A DNA stretch of 33,176 nucleotides, taken from the NCBI GenBank assembly GCA_028697145.1, contig JAQVFR010000037.1:1-33176 (forward strand), in the 5' to 3' direction. Positions 25,859-32,218 of the stretch are shown piece after piece. The position numbers and the translations under genes were made by a program. Origin of the DNA: Actinomycetota bacterium (GTDB lineage: Bacteria > Actinomycetota > Geothermincolia > Geothermincolales > RBG-13-55-18). Below the pieces are notes generated by a model that was given only the letters and a program-made list of their open reading frames with translations, made no database searches and was not told the DNA's origin. Position 1 is the stretch's first letter. The number at the start of each line of letters is the position of its first letter.

Positions 25859-26476
25859 ATGACGTTGGTGAGGACGAGGAAAAGGCCGGAGGAGAGAAAG
25901 GCGGAGCTGACAGAGGCTGCGCGCAGGGTATTCCGCCGCAAGGGTTACGCGGCTGCCAGCGTCAGCGATATCGTGAGGGAAGCGGGCGTATCCCAGGGCA
26001 CCTTTTACTTCTACTTCAAGGACAAGGAAGCCGCCTTCGACGCTGTGGCCGAGACCATAGTCATGGAGGGCTTCGACGTCATCCAGGAGATCACCGCGAG
26101 AGGCGATCTCACAGCTCTCGAAAAGATCGAGCGGACCGCGGAATTCCTCATGGCCTTTGAGACGGCCGAACGCTGGACCGATGAGTCGGCGGCGCGGAGG
26201 CTGTCGCACATGCGCGATCGTGTGGGCAGAATAGCGTTCCGGCTTTACCTGCCCGTCGTGGCCGATCTCATCAGGCAGGGCATCGCGGAAGGGACCATGG
26301 ACGTGCCCTATCCGGAAGCCACCGCTGCTTATTTTCTGCAGGCGTCACTCTTCCACCTCGACGCGCTGAAGGGGACCGGCACCATGAGCAGCGAGGAGTG
26401 GTGGGACGCCTACCTGGACTTCGTGGTAAGGGTCTTCGGCCTCGAGGTCGTACCCGAATTCCGCCGCATCGGTTGA
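25859..26476 (+). CDS. TetR/AcrR family transcriptional regulator
   Basis: A 205-residue repressor. The N-terminal helix-turn-helix reads RKAELTEAARRVFRRKGYAA followed by SVSDIVREAGVSQGTFYFYF; FYFYFKDKE is the canonical recognition-helix end. The C-terminal domain is helical and of the lipid/xenobiotic type, with an unknown ligand. The ATG is preceded only by a weak ribosome site (caggccggtg), and an immediately upstream GTG is possible. It is divergent from the SDR gene and faces a perfect operator in the shared region, so mutual control (autorepression plus SDR repression) is likely. Confidence 0.92.
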   Translation: MTLVRTRKRPEERKAELTEAARRVFRRKGYAAASVSDIVREAGVSQGTFYFYFKDKEAAFDAVAETIVMEGFDVIQEITARGDLTALEKIERTAEFLMAFETAERWTDESAARRLSHMRDRVGRIAFRLYLPVVADLIRQGIAEGTMDVPYPEATAAYFLQASLFHLDALKGTGTMSSEEWWDAYLDFVVRVFGLEVVPEFRRIG

Positions 26477-26524
26477 AGGGACCGGCCTGACCCTCCAGCG
26501 CTCGCCGGAGGTTCTCCTGCCCCC

Positions 26525-27094
26525 CTAATCTTTCCCGATGCGCGCCTTGCCCATCTTGAACGCGCGCCCGACGTGAGAGCCCACGCCCAGATAAGCCATC
26601 TGCGGCACGTTAAGGAGCAGGGGATCGACCTTCGCCATGTCCGGCACGCCGTCGGTGAGGCACCGCTCGTCCGAGTAGGCGGCGACGACCTCGCCGATGA
26701 AGAGCTCTTCGGCCGCGAGCTCGACGGTCTGCACCAGCCTGCACTCGAGGTTATACGGGCACTCCACGATCATGGGAGCCTTGCCTTCCTTGCCGTAGAA
26801 GACCTCGAACACGGTTGACTTGTCGTACTTTTTGCCGGACACCAGCCCGCAGTAATCGGTCACCTCGGCCATGGCGGTGGACGGGACGTTGATGCTGAAC
26901 GCCCCGGTCTCCTTGATACCCGGGTTCGAGTAGTGGCTCTTGTCCAGGGACGCCAGGATATAGGCCGGTTTGAGGCTGATCTGAGTAAACCAGGCCACGG
27001 TCATGAAGTTCGCCTTCTCCCCCACCTTCGTCCCCAGGATCATGCACGGCATGGGGTAACACATCATCTCCAGGCTTACCTCGATCTTTTCCAT
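26525..27094 (-). CDS. Flavin reductase family protein (FMN-binding split barrel)
   Basis: A 189-residue soluble protein starting MEKIEVSLEMMCYPMPC. The split-barrel pattern includes MILGTKVGEKANFMTVAWFT (residues about 17-36), ISLKPAYILASLDKSHYSNP with the conserved basic/aromatic pocket, and ETGAFSINVPS, as in FMN-dependent flavin reductases and related flavoredoxins. The C-terminus is GVGSHVGRAFKMGKARIGKD. It may supply reduced flavin or act as an electron carrier. The start has an excellent ribosome site, aggagg; the long upstream extension of the frame is non-coding in character. It is convergent with the TetR gene. Confidence 0.85.
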   Translation of the reverse strand: MEKIEVSLEMMCYPMPCMILGTKVGEKANFMTVAWFTQISLKPAYILASLDKSHYSNPGIKETGAFSINVPSTAMAEVTDYCGLVSGKKYDKSTVFEVFYGKEGKAPMIVECPYNLECRLVQTVELAAEELFIGEVVAAYSDERCLTDGVPDMAKVDPLLLNVPQMAYLGVGSHVGRAFKMGKARIGKD

Positions 27095-27207
27095 GGGGAA
27101 ACCTCCTTCTTTTCTGATAACAACCAATATGCCCGCCGGGTCTTTCCCCTGTTTATTATCATCCCATAATATCTGTGCGAAAGGTGACGCGAGTGGCCCA
27201 CCCGTGA

Positions 27208-28026
27208 TCACCGGATCGCGGATCTCCGCAGAAGGCGCATGACGTTGTCCCTGTTGAGAACGGCAGGGTCTGCTCCCAGGCCCAGGAAGGGAGTTACATC
27301 GTCCACCGCTTCCTCCCAGGAAACCAGCTCGAGCCTCTCCCGGACCGCTTTGCGCCAATTCCTTTCGCTTAACGGACTCCCATCCCATCCCGTCTGCCGC
27401 AGTGCGTTGTTGAGGTAAGCAAGATTAGGCGGGGGCCATTCCGGGTCACTCAAGTACCAGGCGAGATCATAGAGATCGCGTCCCTTGAGATATGGGCGCT
27501 GCAGGATAGCATGCAGCTTGTCCGCCAGGAGGGTGGCCCTGTCGTGATGCTGCAGCTGCAGGACGACGTGGCGCCTGATGACCGTGGTGGCAAGGGTCGC
27601 GCCCGCTGGAGGATGCGTATCCACCTCCACCTTAACGGACGACGTCTCTCTGCTGTGCGAGGACAAGCCCAACTCATAATATAGCCCCGGGAAGCGGATG
27701 AAAGCGCTGTGCACGGTCTTCTTGTCGTTGACCTTGAGCTGCACCTCGTACCTTTCAAGAGAGAACTCCCTCTCGACCGCCCTCAGGTATGCGCGGAAAT
27801 CGTATTCGTTCCTTTTTCCATCAAGGGAGAAATCGAGGTCTTCCGAGTATCTGGCGGTCGCGAAGAGGAACCGCAGTGCCGTCCCTCCATGAAAGGCAAG
27901 CGGGACCATAGCCCCCTGGCGCTGCAGAACGGCCAGGATGCGCGCCTGCAGGTACTCTCGCACATCGTTACGCGCCTGCAGAGGCGATGGTGCGGACCGT
28001 GTCAACCCTGACAGGTAGTCTTTCAT
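27208..28026 (-). CDS. AbiEii/AbiGii-type nucleotidyltransferase toxin
   Basis: A 272-residue protein of the AbiEii family (type IV toxin or abortive-infection effector). The nucleotidyltransferase motif is FHGGTALR (46-53) followed by YSEDLDFSLDG with acidic residues Asp63 and Asp65. Later, LLADKLHAILQRPYLKGRDLYDLAWY is the conserved helical motif of the family (K...R..D.D...). Members transfer nucleotides to RNA or other targets and arrest growth. Its ATG overlaps the antitoxin stop in ATGA (4 bases), so it is translationally coupled. The upstream frame extension from 28344 is antisense-like and omitted. It is the downstream cistron of an abiEi-abiEii operon. Confidence 0.9.
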   Translation of the reverse strand: MKDYLSGLTRSAPSPLQARNDVREYLQARILAVLQRQGAMVPLAFHGGTALRFLFATARYSEDLDFSLDGKRNEYDFRAYLRAVEREFSLERYEVQLKVNDKKTVHSAFIRFPGLYYELGLSSHSRETSSVKVEVDTHPPAGATLATTVIRRHVVLQLQHHDRATLLADKLHAILQRPYLKGRDLYDLAWYLSDPEWPPPNLAYLNNALRQTGWDGSPLSERNWRKAVRERLELVSWEEAVDDVTPFLGLGADPAVLNRDNVMRLLRRSAIR

Positions 28027-28664
28027 AGCGTCTCGTACTCCCCTGCCGCCAGGTGTGCCATCTCTTTCAGCCTGTTTATCGCCCTGCGCAGCTTGGGGCT
28101 GCCGGCTTCCTCGGTGAGGCCCACCAGTGAATCTAGGTCCACTGCTTCCAGGTTCTCGAGGCGCAGCTCTTGAAGATATGCCGGCCGATCCGATCCAGGT
28201 TGGAGATACAGCAAGTCGAGCAAAGCCTTCTCTGGGGTGGCGACCAGGGCTTCCTGCCCTCCACCCAGGTCCTCCACATGACTTCCGAAGAACAAGTCCT
28301 TCTTGATATGACGGTATTCGAAGTCTCCGAGGGCCGTGCTCCACACGCCCGGCCGTGATGTAGTGATGCTGGTAACCACAGGCACGTGTTCCGGGATGAT
28401 GCCATGGTATGCGAGGGCTGACTGCAGGCTCACATAGGAGGGCCGCACGATATGATTTGCGACCAGGAAGGGATGCGGCTTGACCTTCTGATAGGGTGGC
28501 GCCAGGGCGTACAGGCCGCGCCGCAACTGCAGCAGGCGGCCGGAAGCGGTCAGGCGCGACAGCTGCCGGCGTACGCTCGCGGGGTCGACGTCCCCCGCCA
28601 GGAGCAGACCGGTTTCGAACAATGGCTCGTCGCCCACGATTTCCTGCAATTTCTCGTATTTCAT
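28023..28664 (-). CDS. AbiEi-type antitoxin, winged-helix transcription factor
   Basis: A 213-residue antitoxin. Its N-terminal winged helix includes DVDPASVRRQLSRLTASGRL and RRGLYALAPP. The characteristic segment YVSLQSALAYHGIIPEHVPV is shared with AbiEi and related transcriptional regulator-antitoxins. AbiEi binds its own promoter and counteracts AbiEii. The start ATG lacks a clear ribosome site; upstream GTG (28721) and ATG (28703) starts in frame would add up to 19 residues, so the start is uncertain. Upstream lie direct repeats atgtcatc (28663-28670, 28705-28712) and tcattatg (28669-28676, 28700-28707), which could be operators. Confidence 0.87.
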   Translation of the reverse strand: MKYEKLQEIVGDEPLFETGLLLAGDVDPASVRRQLSRLTASGRLLQLRRGLYALAPPYQKVKPHPFLVANHIVRPSYVSLQSALAYHGIIPEHVPVVTSITTSRPGVWSTALGDFEYRHIKKDLFFGSHVEDLGGGQEALVATPEKALLDLLYLQPGSDRPAYLQELRLENLEAVDLDSLVGLTEEAGSPKLRRAINRLKEMAHLAAGEYETL

Positions 28665-28881
28665 GTCATCATTATGCCATATATGTCTAGTTATTGTAAT
28701 CATTATGTCATCCAAAGCCACTCACTTCATAACCGGCGACATCAGACATTTTGGGGAATACTTCTCTAGACGAATCGAGGGATTGATCGTTTGCGCTCCC
28801 AGGGATTATCTTAAGGCCAGATGAGGCCGCTCTGGCGAGCTGCACCACTAGTGGCCATAACCAACAGGCAGCAAATCTTGG

Positions 28882-28943
28882 TTGCCATTAATATGCCTTT
28901 ATCGTATTATTGATATATATTATTTGTATTAATAAGGCATATT
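28882..28943 (+). promoter_or_regulatory. vapBC promoter with flanking inverted-repeat operator
   Basis: A promoter with -35 TTGCCA (28882-28887), a 17-base spacer and -10 TATTAT (28905-28910) lies upstream of vapB. It is flanked and overlapped by inverted arms aatatgcctt (28890-28899) and aaggcatatt (28934-28943), separated by 34 bases. The left arm lies between the -35 and -10 boxes. A VapB-VapC complex binding both arms would autoregulate the operon. The stretch is strikingly A+T rich. Confidence 0.65.
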
Positions 28944-28958
28944 TAGAAGGAGGAGATA

Positions 28959-29165
28959 ATGCCGAGGACGACTCTCGAAATAGACGACAGATTGCTATCT
29001 GAGGCGAAAAAGGCCTCGGGGATAAAAACCACGAAAAAGGTGGTAGACGAAGGGCTGAAGATGATAATCAGGCAGAAAAAGCTAAAGAGTGCCGCCCTGC
29101 AGAGGGGATCCGAGCTATCGGGGCTAACCCACGAAGAGCTGGGGTTGTTACGCAAAAATGGATAA
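28959..29165 (+). CDS. VapB-type antitoxin
   Basis: A 68-residue protein with an N-terminal ribbon-helix-helix pattern: RTTLEIDDRLLSEAKKASGI, then TTKKVVDEGLKMII. This is typical of small VapB antitoxins (DUF2191-like) that bind DNA as dimers. The C-terminal part (SAALQRGSELSGLTHEEL) is the flexible segment that would neutralise the PIN toxin. The ribosome site is excellent (gaaggagg). It overlaps the vapC start by 8 bases, so the two are coupled. It is the only TA module of the four here with both genes apparently intact, apart from AbiE. Confidence 0.88.
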   Translation: MPRTTLEIDDRLLSEAKKASGIKTTKKVVDEGLKMIIRQKKLKSAALQRGSELSGLTHEELGLLRKNG

Positions 29166-29559
29166 CAGCTTGGTATTGGTCGATACCTCGGCCTGGATCG
29201 AATTCTACAAAAAGGATTCCGCGGATTCCGATATCGGCGAACAAGTCCAGCATCTGATCAGGGAGGACAGGATCGTCACCACTGAACCTGTTCTGCTGGA
29301 ACTTGCCGCTGGCGTTAGAAGCCTGAAGAAACTCAAGGAACTGCGAGATACTTTTTCCCTCTTCCACCTTGCACAGATCGGGGATGACATATGGCATGAT
29401 GCAACCGATAATATGTTTACTCTGAGAAGGAAAGGCATTACTATCCCTGCGATTGATGTCCTGATCGGTACTGCGGCTATAACCTATGATCTATACCTCA
29501 TACACAGCGATAAACACTATCAGAGCATGGCAGAAATCCTGCCATTGAAGGAATGGTAG
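29158..29559 (+). CDS. VapC-type PIN-domain ribonuclease toxin
   Basis: A 133-residue PIN-domain protein. Acidic active-site residues are Asp9 (VDTSAWIEFY), Glu48 (EPVLLELAAG), Asp100 (PAIDVLIGTAA) and Asp118 (HSDKHYQSM). This order and spacing is that of VapC Mg2+-dependent RNases, which cut tRNA or rRNA when freed from VapB. Length is normal. The gene overlaps vapB. A weak hairpin follows at 29574-29592. Confidence 0.92.
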   Translation: MDNSLVLVDTSAWIEFYKKDSADSDIGEQVQHLIREDRIVTTEPVLLELAAGVRSLKKLKELRDTFSLFHLAQIGDDIWHDATDNMFTLRRKGITIPAIDVLIGTAAITYDLYLIHSDKHYQSMAEILPLKEW

Positions 29560-29573
29560 CCATCAAGTGCTAG

Positions 29574-29592
29574 TCAGCCCATACCTGGCTGA
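29574..29592 (+). terminator. Weak hairpin after vapC
   Basis: Arms tcagcc (29574-29579) and ggctga (29587-29592) with a 7-base loop lie 15 bases past the vapC stop. A T-run (ctggtttt) occurs only 20 bases further on, so it is not a canonical terminator. Confidence 0.25.
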
Positions 29593-29762
29593 TAACCTAT
29601 CCGCCTGATCTGGTTTTAAAATAACTCCACGAGAGTCCCCTTCTTTATGCCCTAGATTTGTATTCATGCAGCCTTTTGATTCCGTATAGGTTAGGACATT
29701 ACAGAATGGATTGGGCTTCTTGATTCGAACCTATTATTGAATTCTCTGTCTCTCGTATGGGG

Positions 29763-29768
29763 TATAAT
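29763..29768 (+). promoter_or_regulatory. Consensus -10 box upstream of mntA
   Basis: A perfect TATAAT lies 34 bases upstream of the mntA ATG. The best -35 is TTGAAT at 29737-29742 with a long 20-base spacer, so the promoter is plausible but not strong. Confidence 0.4.
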
Positions 29769-29801
29769 TTATGTAAGTTTCCAGGTAGTAGGAGGGCCGG
29801 G

Positions 29802-30092
29802 ATGAAGGACTTAGGGGAGATCAAGAAAACCTTATCGTCTCAGAAGCCGATTCTTGCTGAAAGATTTAAGGTTAAGGAGATAGGCATTTTCGGTTCTTAC
29901 GTAAGGGGGGATCAGGAAGATATTAGTGACATCGATATCCTCGTTGAGTTCAGCGAGCCCATCGGCTGGGAGTTTATAGATCTTCTTGAATACCTTGAGG
30001 ACACGTTGAGCTTAAAGGTCGACCTGGTAACATCCAATGCACTAAGATCGCAATTCAAGGAAAGGATACTAAGAGAGGTAGCTTACGTATGA
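29802..30092 (+). CDS. mntA: MntA-type minimal nucleotidyltransferase antitoxin
   Basis: A 96-residue minimal nucleotidyltransferase. The GSx10DxD motif is GSYVRGDQEDISDIDI, with Ser32, Asp43 and Asp45. In the studied HepT-MntA systems, MntA inactivates the HEPN toxin by adding AMP to a tyrosine near its active site. The ribosome site is taggagg; the frame upstream of this ATG is not supported. The stop overlaps the start of the HEPN gene by 4 bases, so the two are coupled. The gene is intact, whereas its partner is truncated. Confidence 0.9.
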   Translation: MKDLGEIKKTLSSQKPILAERFKVKEIGIFGSYVRGDQEDISDIDILVEFSEPIGWEFIDLLEYLEDTLSLKVDLVTSNALRSQFKERILREVAYV

Positions 30093-30439
30093 AGAACAGA
30101 CCATACAAGCTTTTCCTCGAGGATATTGTCGGTTCCATCCAGAAGATACAGAAATATATACAAGAAGTTTCGCTCGAAGATTTCCAGGAAGACAGCCTAA
30201 CTGTAGATGCGGTTCTCAGAAACCTGGAGATAATTGGCGAGGCTTCTAGAAATATTCCGCTCGAAATCAGGTCTAGGTATCCCAACATCCCATGGGGAAG
30301 AATGATGGGGCTTAGAAATATTGTCTCTCATGAGTATTTCGGCATAGATCTCTAAATAATTTGGTAGATTATTACCGTGAATCTACCTGAAACCAAGCCC
30401 CTTATAGAGAAGATGATTCAGGATAGCAAAGAAAACTGA
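30089..30439 (+). pseudogene. hepT: HepT-type HEPN toxin, broken by two in-frame stop codons
   Basis: The open part (30089-30355, 88 residues) has the HepT/DUF86 layout, including TVDAVLRNLEIIGEASRNIP and the RNase motif RNIVSHEY (Arg76, His81, Tyr83), an Rx4HxY with the AMPylatable tyrosine. It ends at TAA (30353-30355). The same frame continues past a second stop, TAG (30365-30367), as ITVNLPETKPLIEKM and ends at TGA 30437-30439. This is the normal C-terminal helix of the family, and both stops sit where Glu codons (GAA, GAG) are expected. Without this helix the protein would lack part of the dimer fold. Total length including stops is 116 codons, as usual for the family. Confidence 0.7.
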
Positions 30440-30584
30440 CCTCTTCTCTTACATTACTGCTGCGGGACCCCCCTCCTGTGGTCATCGCAGTATTGCGGGC
30501 ATAACTTGGCTTGGCTTGCAGTAACTCTTCCTTGCATCGGTTAAGGGTTGGTGATTTGATCAAGCCGCCCATCAAGGATCGTTC

Positions 30585-31025
30585 TTATTCAATCAACTCG
30601 GGAGAGTTTTCGCTCAACCATTCTTTGACCGTGTCCCTTAAGAAAATCGCCAGTTCCAACATCTCGCTGGCTTCGCTATCTGAGACTTGTCCCGCTGATT
30701 CATAGTCGCTGATATTCCTCTTCTTCCTGAATTGGTCGAGCTGGTCGATGATCTCCTTATCGGCCTTGATCGTGAATTCGAGGCTCTGGATAACCCTCAG
30801 ATGGTGGGCCTCGCGCGAGGCACGAAAGCCGCAAGCATAAAGGGCGATGGTCGCCGCTTGCAGGGCAGCATTATATGCGATGTTCATCTTCCAGTCAGGG
30901 CTCAAGCCCGGCACCTGGCTGTCGGGTATGTCTCGCTATATGACTTCGAGCAATCCTGAAATCTCCGCCGAGCTGGTGACGTGCTCAGTCAGCCATTTCT
31001 TCTTATGCCAATCCCTTAAGCTCAT
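30585..31025 (-). pseudogene. HEPN-domain toxin partner of the winged-helix nucleotidyltransferase, interrupted by TAG
   Basis: The frame from the ATG at 31023-31025 (MSLRDWHKKKWLTEH, then TSSAEISGLLEVI) meets a TAG at 30936-30938 (codon 30). It then continues in frame as RDIPDSQVPGLSPDWKMN, IAYNAALQAATIALYACGFR and onward to a stop at 30585. The HEPN motif is FRKKRNISDYE (Arg-Asn-x3-Tyr type), and the family reads I-E-R-D at the stop, suggesting GAG to TAG. The start overlaps the upstream nucleotidyltransferase gene by 23 bases, as is usual for these pairs. A GTG restart (30914) could give a 109-residue fragment with no evident ribosome site. Confidence 0.65.
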
Positions 31026-31617
31026 CCTCGTTCCCAACTAGGAATATCTTTGATGTACCATAGATGGAACTCACGAAGTGATGTCCCGCCTGCAGCTTCT
31101 CACGGAATTCGCCCGCGCTATAGGTGGTGGGATTGATCTCCCGTCCTATTGTGACTTGAGCATCCCGCAGCCTCGAGACAACCTCACGCAACGAAATATC
31201 TCCGATTACGAAGATATCCACATCGCTTTGGGCCGTATCTGTCCCATCGGCGAAAGAGCCGTATATAAATGCCACTCTTATCTTATCCTCGAGGTCTGAC
31301 AACGAAGCCCTGATGACATCGGACATTCCCGCTGTCTTCACCAATAGTGATTTGAGATCCGAGAATATAGGTGAGTCTTTATTCGCCTGATAGAACACCT
31401 GATTACCCCGTTCGAAACGAAGGATTACTCCCGCATACGTAAGATTGGCCAGCTCCCTTTGCACCGATCCCCTGCCTTTTCCGAGGATCCGCATTATCTC
31501 CCGCAGGTAGAACGATTCGGTATCGTTTATGAAAAGCAAGGATAGTATAGACAAGCGCGTTGCGCCGAACAGTGCGGAAGCCAGGCTAGTTATCTCTGTT
31601 TCTCTATAAGTACCCAT
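31003..31617 (-). CDS. Winged-helix/nucleotidyltransferase (MNT) antitoxin-type regulator
   Basis: A fusion of about 204 residues. The N-terminal winged helix covers about residues 8-85 (TSLASALFGATRLSILSLL, then SFYLREIMRILGKGRGSVQR), as in transcriptional regulators. The minimal nucleotidyltransferase domain follows, with YGSFADGTDTAQSDVDIFV (GSx10DxD). Such fusions are usually coupled to a HEPN partner, which here is broken. The start could be the ATG at 31638; the downstream ATG at 31617 is preferred because the putative -10 box lies upstream of it and MGTYRETEITSLASALFG is the usual N-terminus. Neither has a ribosome site. It would repress its own promoter through the two palindromic sites at 31610-31649. 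Confidence 0.8.
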   Translation of the reverse strand: MGTYRETEITSLASALFGATRLSILSLLFINDTESFYLREIMRILGKGRGSVQRELANLTYAGVILRFERGNQVFYQANKDSPIFSDLKSLLVKTAGMSDVIRASLSDLEDKIRVAFIYGSFADGTDTAQSDVDIFVIGDISLREVVSRLRDAQVTIGREINPTTYSAGEFREKLQAGHHFVSSIYGTSKIFLVGNEDELKGLA

Positions 31618-31657
31618 TATAGGTACTATCGTACCCATATAAGGTACTATTTGTCAA
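31610..31657 (-). promoter_or_regulatory. Promoter with two tandem 19-bp palindromic operators
   Basis: Sites gtacccattataggtacta (31610-31628) and gtacccatataaggtacta (31631-31649) are near-identical palindromic sites of the form gtacc-N6/7-ggtac, repeated at 21 bases, two turns of the helix. A -35 TTGACA (31652-31657) lies just beyond the outer one; the best -10 is TACGAT (31628-31633) at 18 bases, between the two sites. They overlap the start of the winged-helix nucleotidyltransferase gene and should be its autoregulatory operator. Confidence 0.75.
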
Positions 31658-31841
31658 CCTACCCCGATGCTGCAGTCTGGCACCTCGCGCAACTTCGAGG
31701 TAGTCAAGAGCTATCTCCACCCAATACACCGCTTAATGTGGCTGGCGCAAAACGAGCCCGAGTGCCTGGAAGGAAAACTCCGGGCGGTGGAAAGCATGGA
31801 GCACTGGAGGAAGACCTGGCCTCCAAAATACTACAGGGGCC

Positions 31842-31863
31842 CTCTTCCCGATAGGGGGAAGAG
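31842..31863 (+). terminator. Perfect 8-bp hairpin followed by a short T tract
   Basis: Arms ctcttccc (31842-31849) and gggaagag (31856-31863) with a 6-base loop are followed by tttctct on the plus strand. It reads as an intrinsic terminator, but no intact plus-strand gene ends here. A 98-codon plus frame (31667-31963) runs across it without a ribosome site. Confidence 0.35.
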
Positions 31864-31921
31864 TTTCTCTGACCTTATAGCCGTCCTGGGCAAGTTTCTG
31901 CCCGGCGATTATTCGACGCTG

Positions 31922-32194
31922 CAGCGTTTCCACGCCCCACCACATGGTTGCCGGTATACTTGAGAATGCCTCTGGTTGTTCGGGGTTTTCGATGAAAAAG
32001 AGGAGGCTAGAGGCAACGATTATAAGAATGAATGCCACGAATAGGGTGACCATAAGCATCGCTTTCTTATCCTTTAGGACGTTCCCTAGAATCTTCATTG
32101 ATTCTGAATACCTGCCCATTTTGAAGATTCTGAACAGCCTAAATAGCCGTAGGGCTCTTGGGAACCTATCCTCCTCTATCGCTTGATTCTCGCC
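31922..32194 (-). pseudogene. Remnant of a voltage-gated ion channel (S4-S6 region only)
   Basis: The frame encodes ENQAIEEDRFPRALRLFRLF then RIFKMGRYSESMKIL, an S4-type helix with repeated Arg/Lys every third residue. Next come KKAMLMVTLFVAFILIIVAS (S5) and FIENPEQPEAFSSIPATMWW followed by GVETL, the start of the pore helix. In intact channels TTVGYGD follows; here the frame turns to unrelated QRRIIAGQ and runs to a stop at 31733. The N-terminal voltage-sensor helices are missing too, and a stop lies just upstream of ENQ. Both ends are truncated, so it is a relic, probably of a K+ channel. Confidence 0.65.
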
Positions 32195-32218
32195 CTACCT
32201 GGGCGGGTTACAGCGGCT

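Noticed and set aside
23889-28782. Near-identical 16-mers tagacg(a/t)(t/a)tcgaggga-like near 23890 and 28767
   Set aside because: They share one short stretch with no extended similarity or consistent context, so they are not treated as ends of a mobile element.
28844-28853. Palindrome ccactagtgg between abiEi and vapB
   Set aside because: Only 10 bases, not placed relative to any promoter; compatible with chance.
31667-31963. A 98-codon plus-strand frame (with VESMEHWRKTWPPKYYRG)
   Set aside because: It looks somewhat protein-like, but it has no ribosome site, crosses a hairpin terminator and runs antisense into the channel relic; it may be a fragment of another lost gene.
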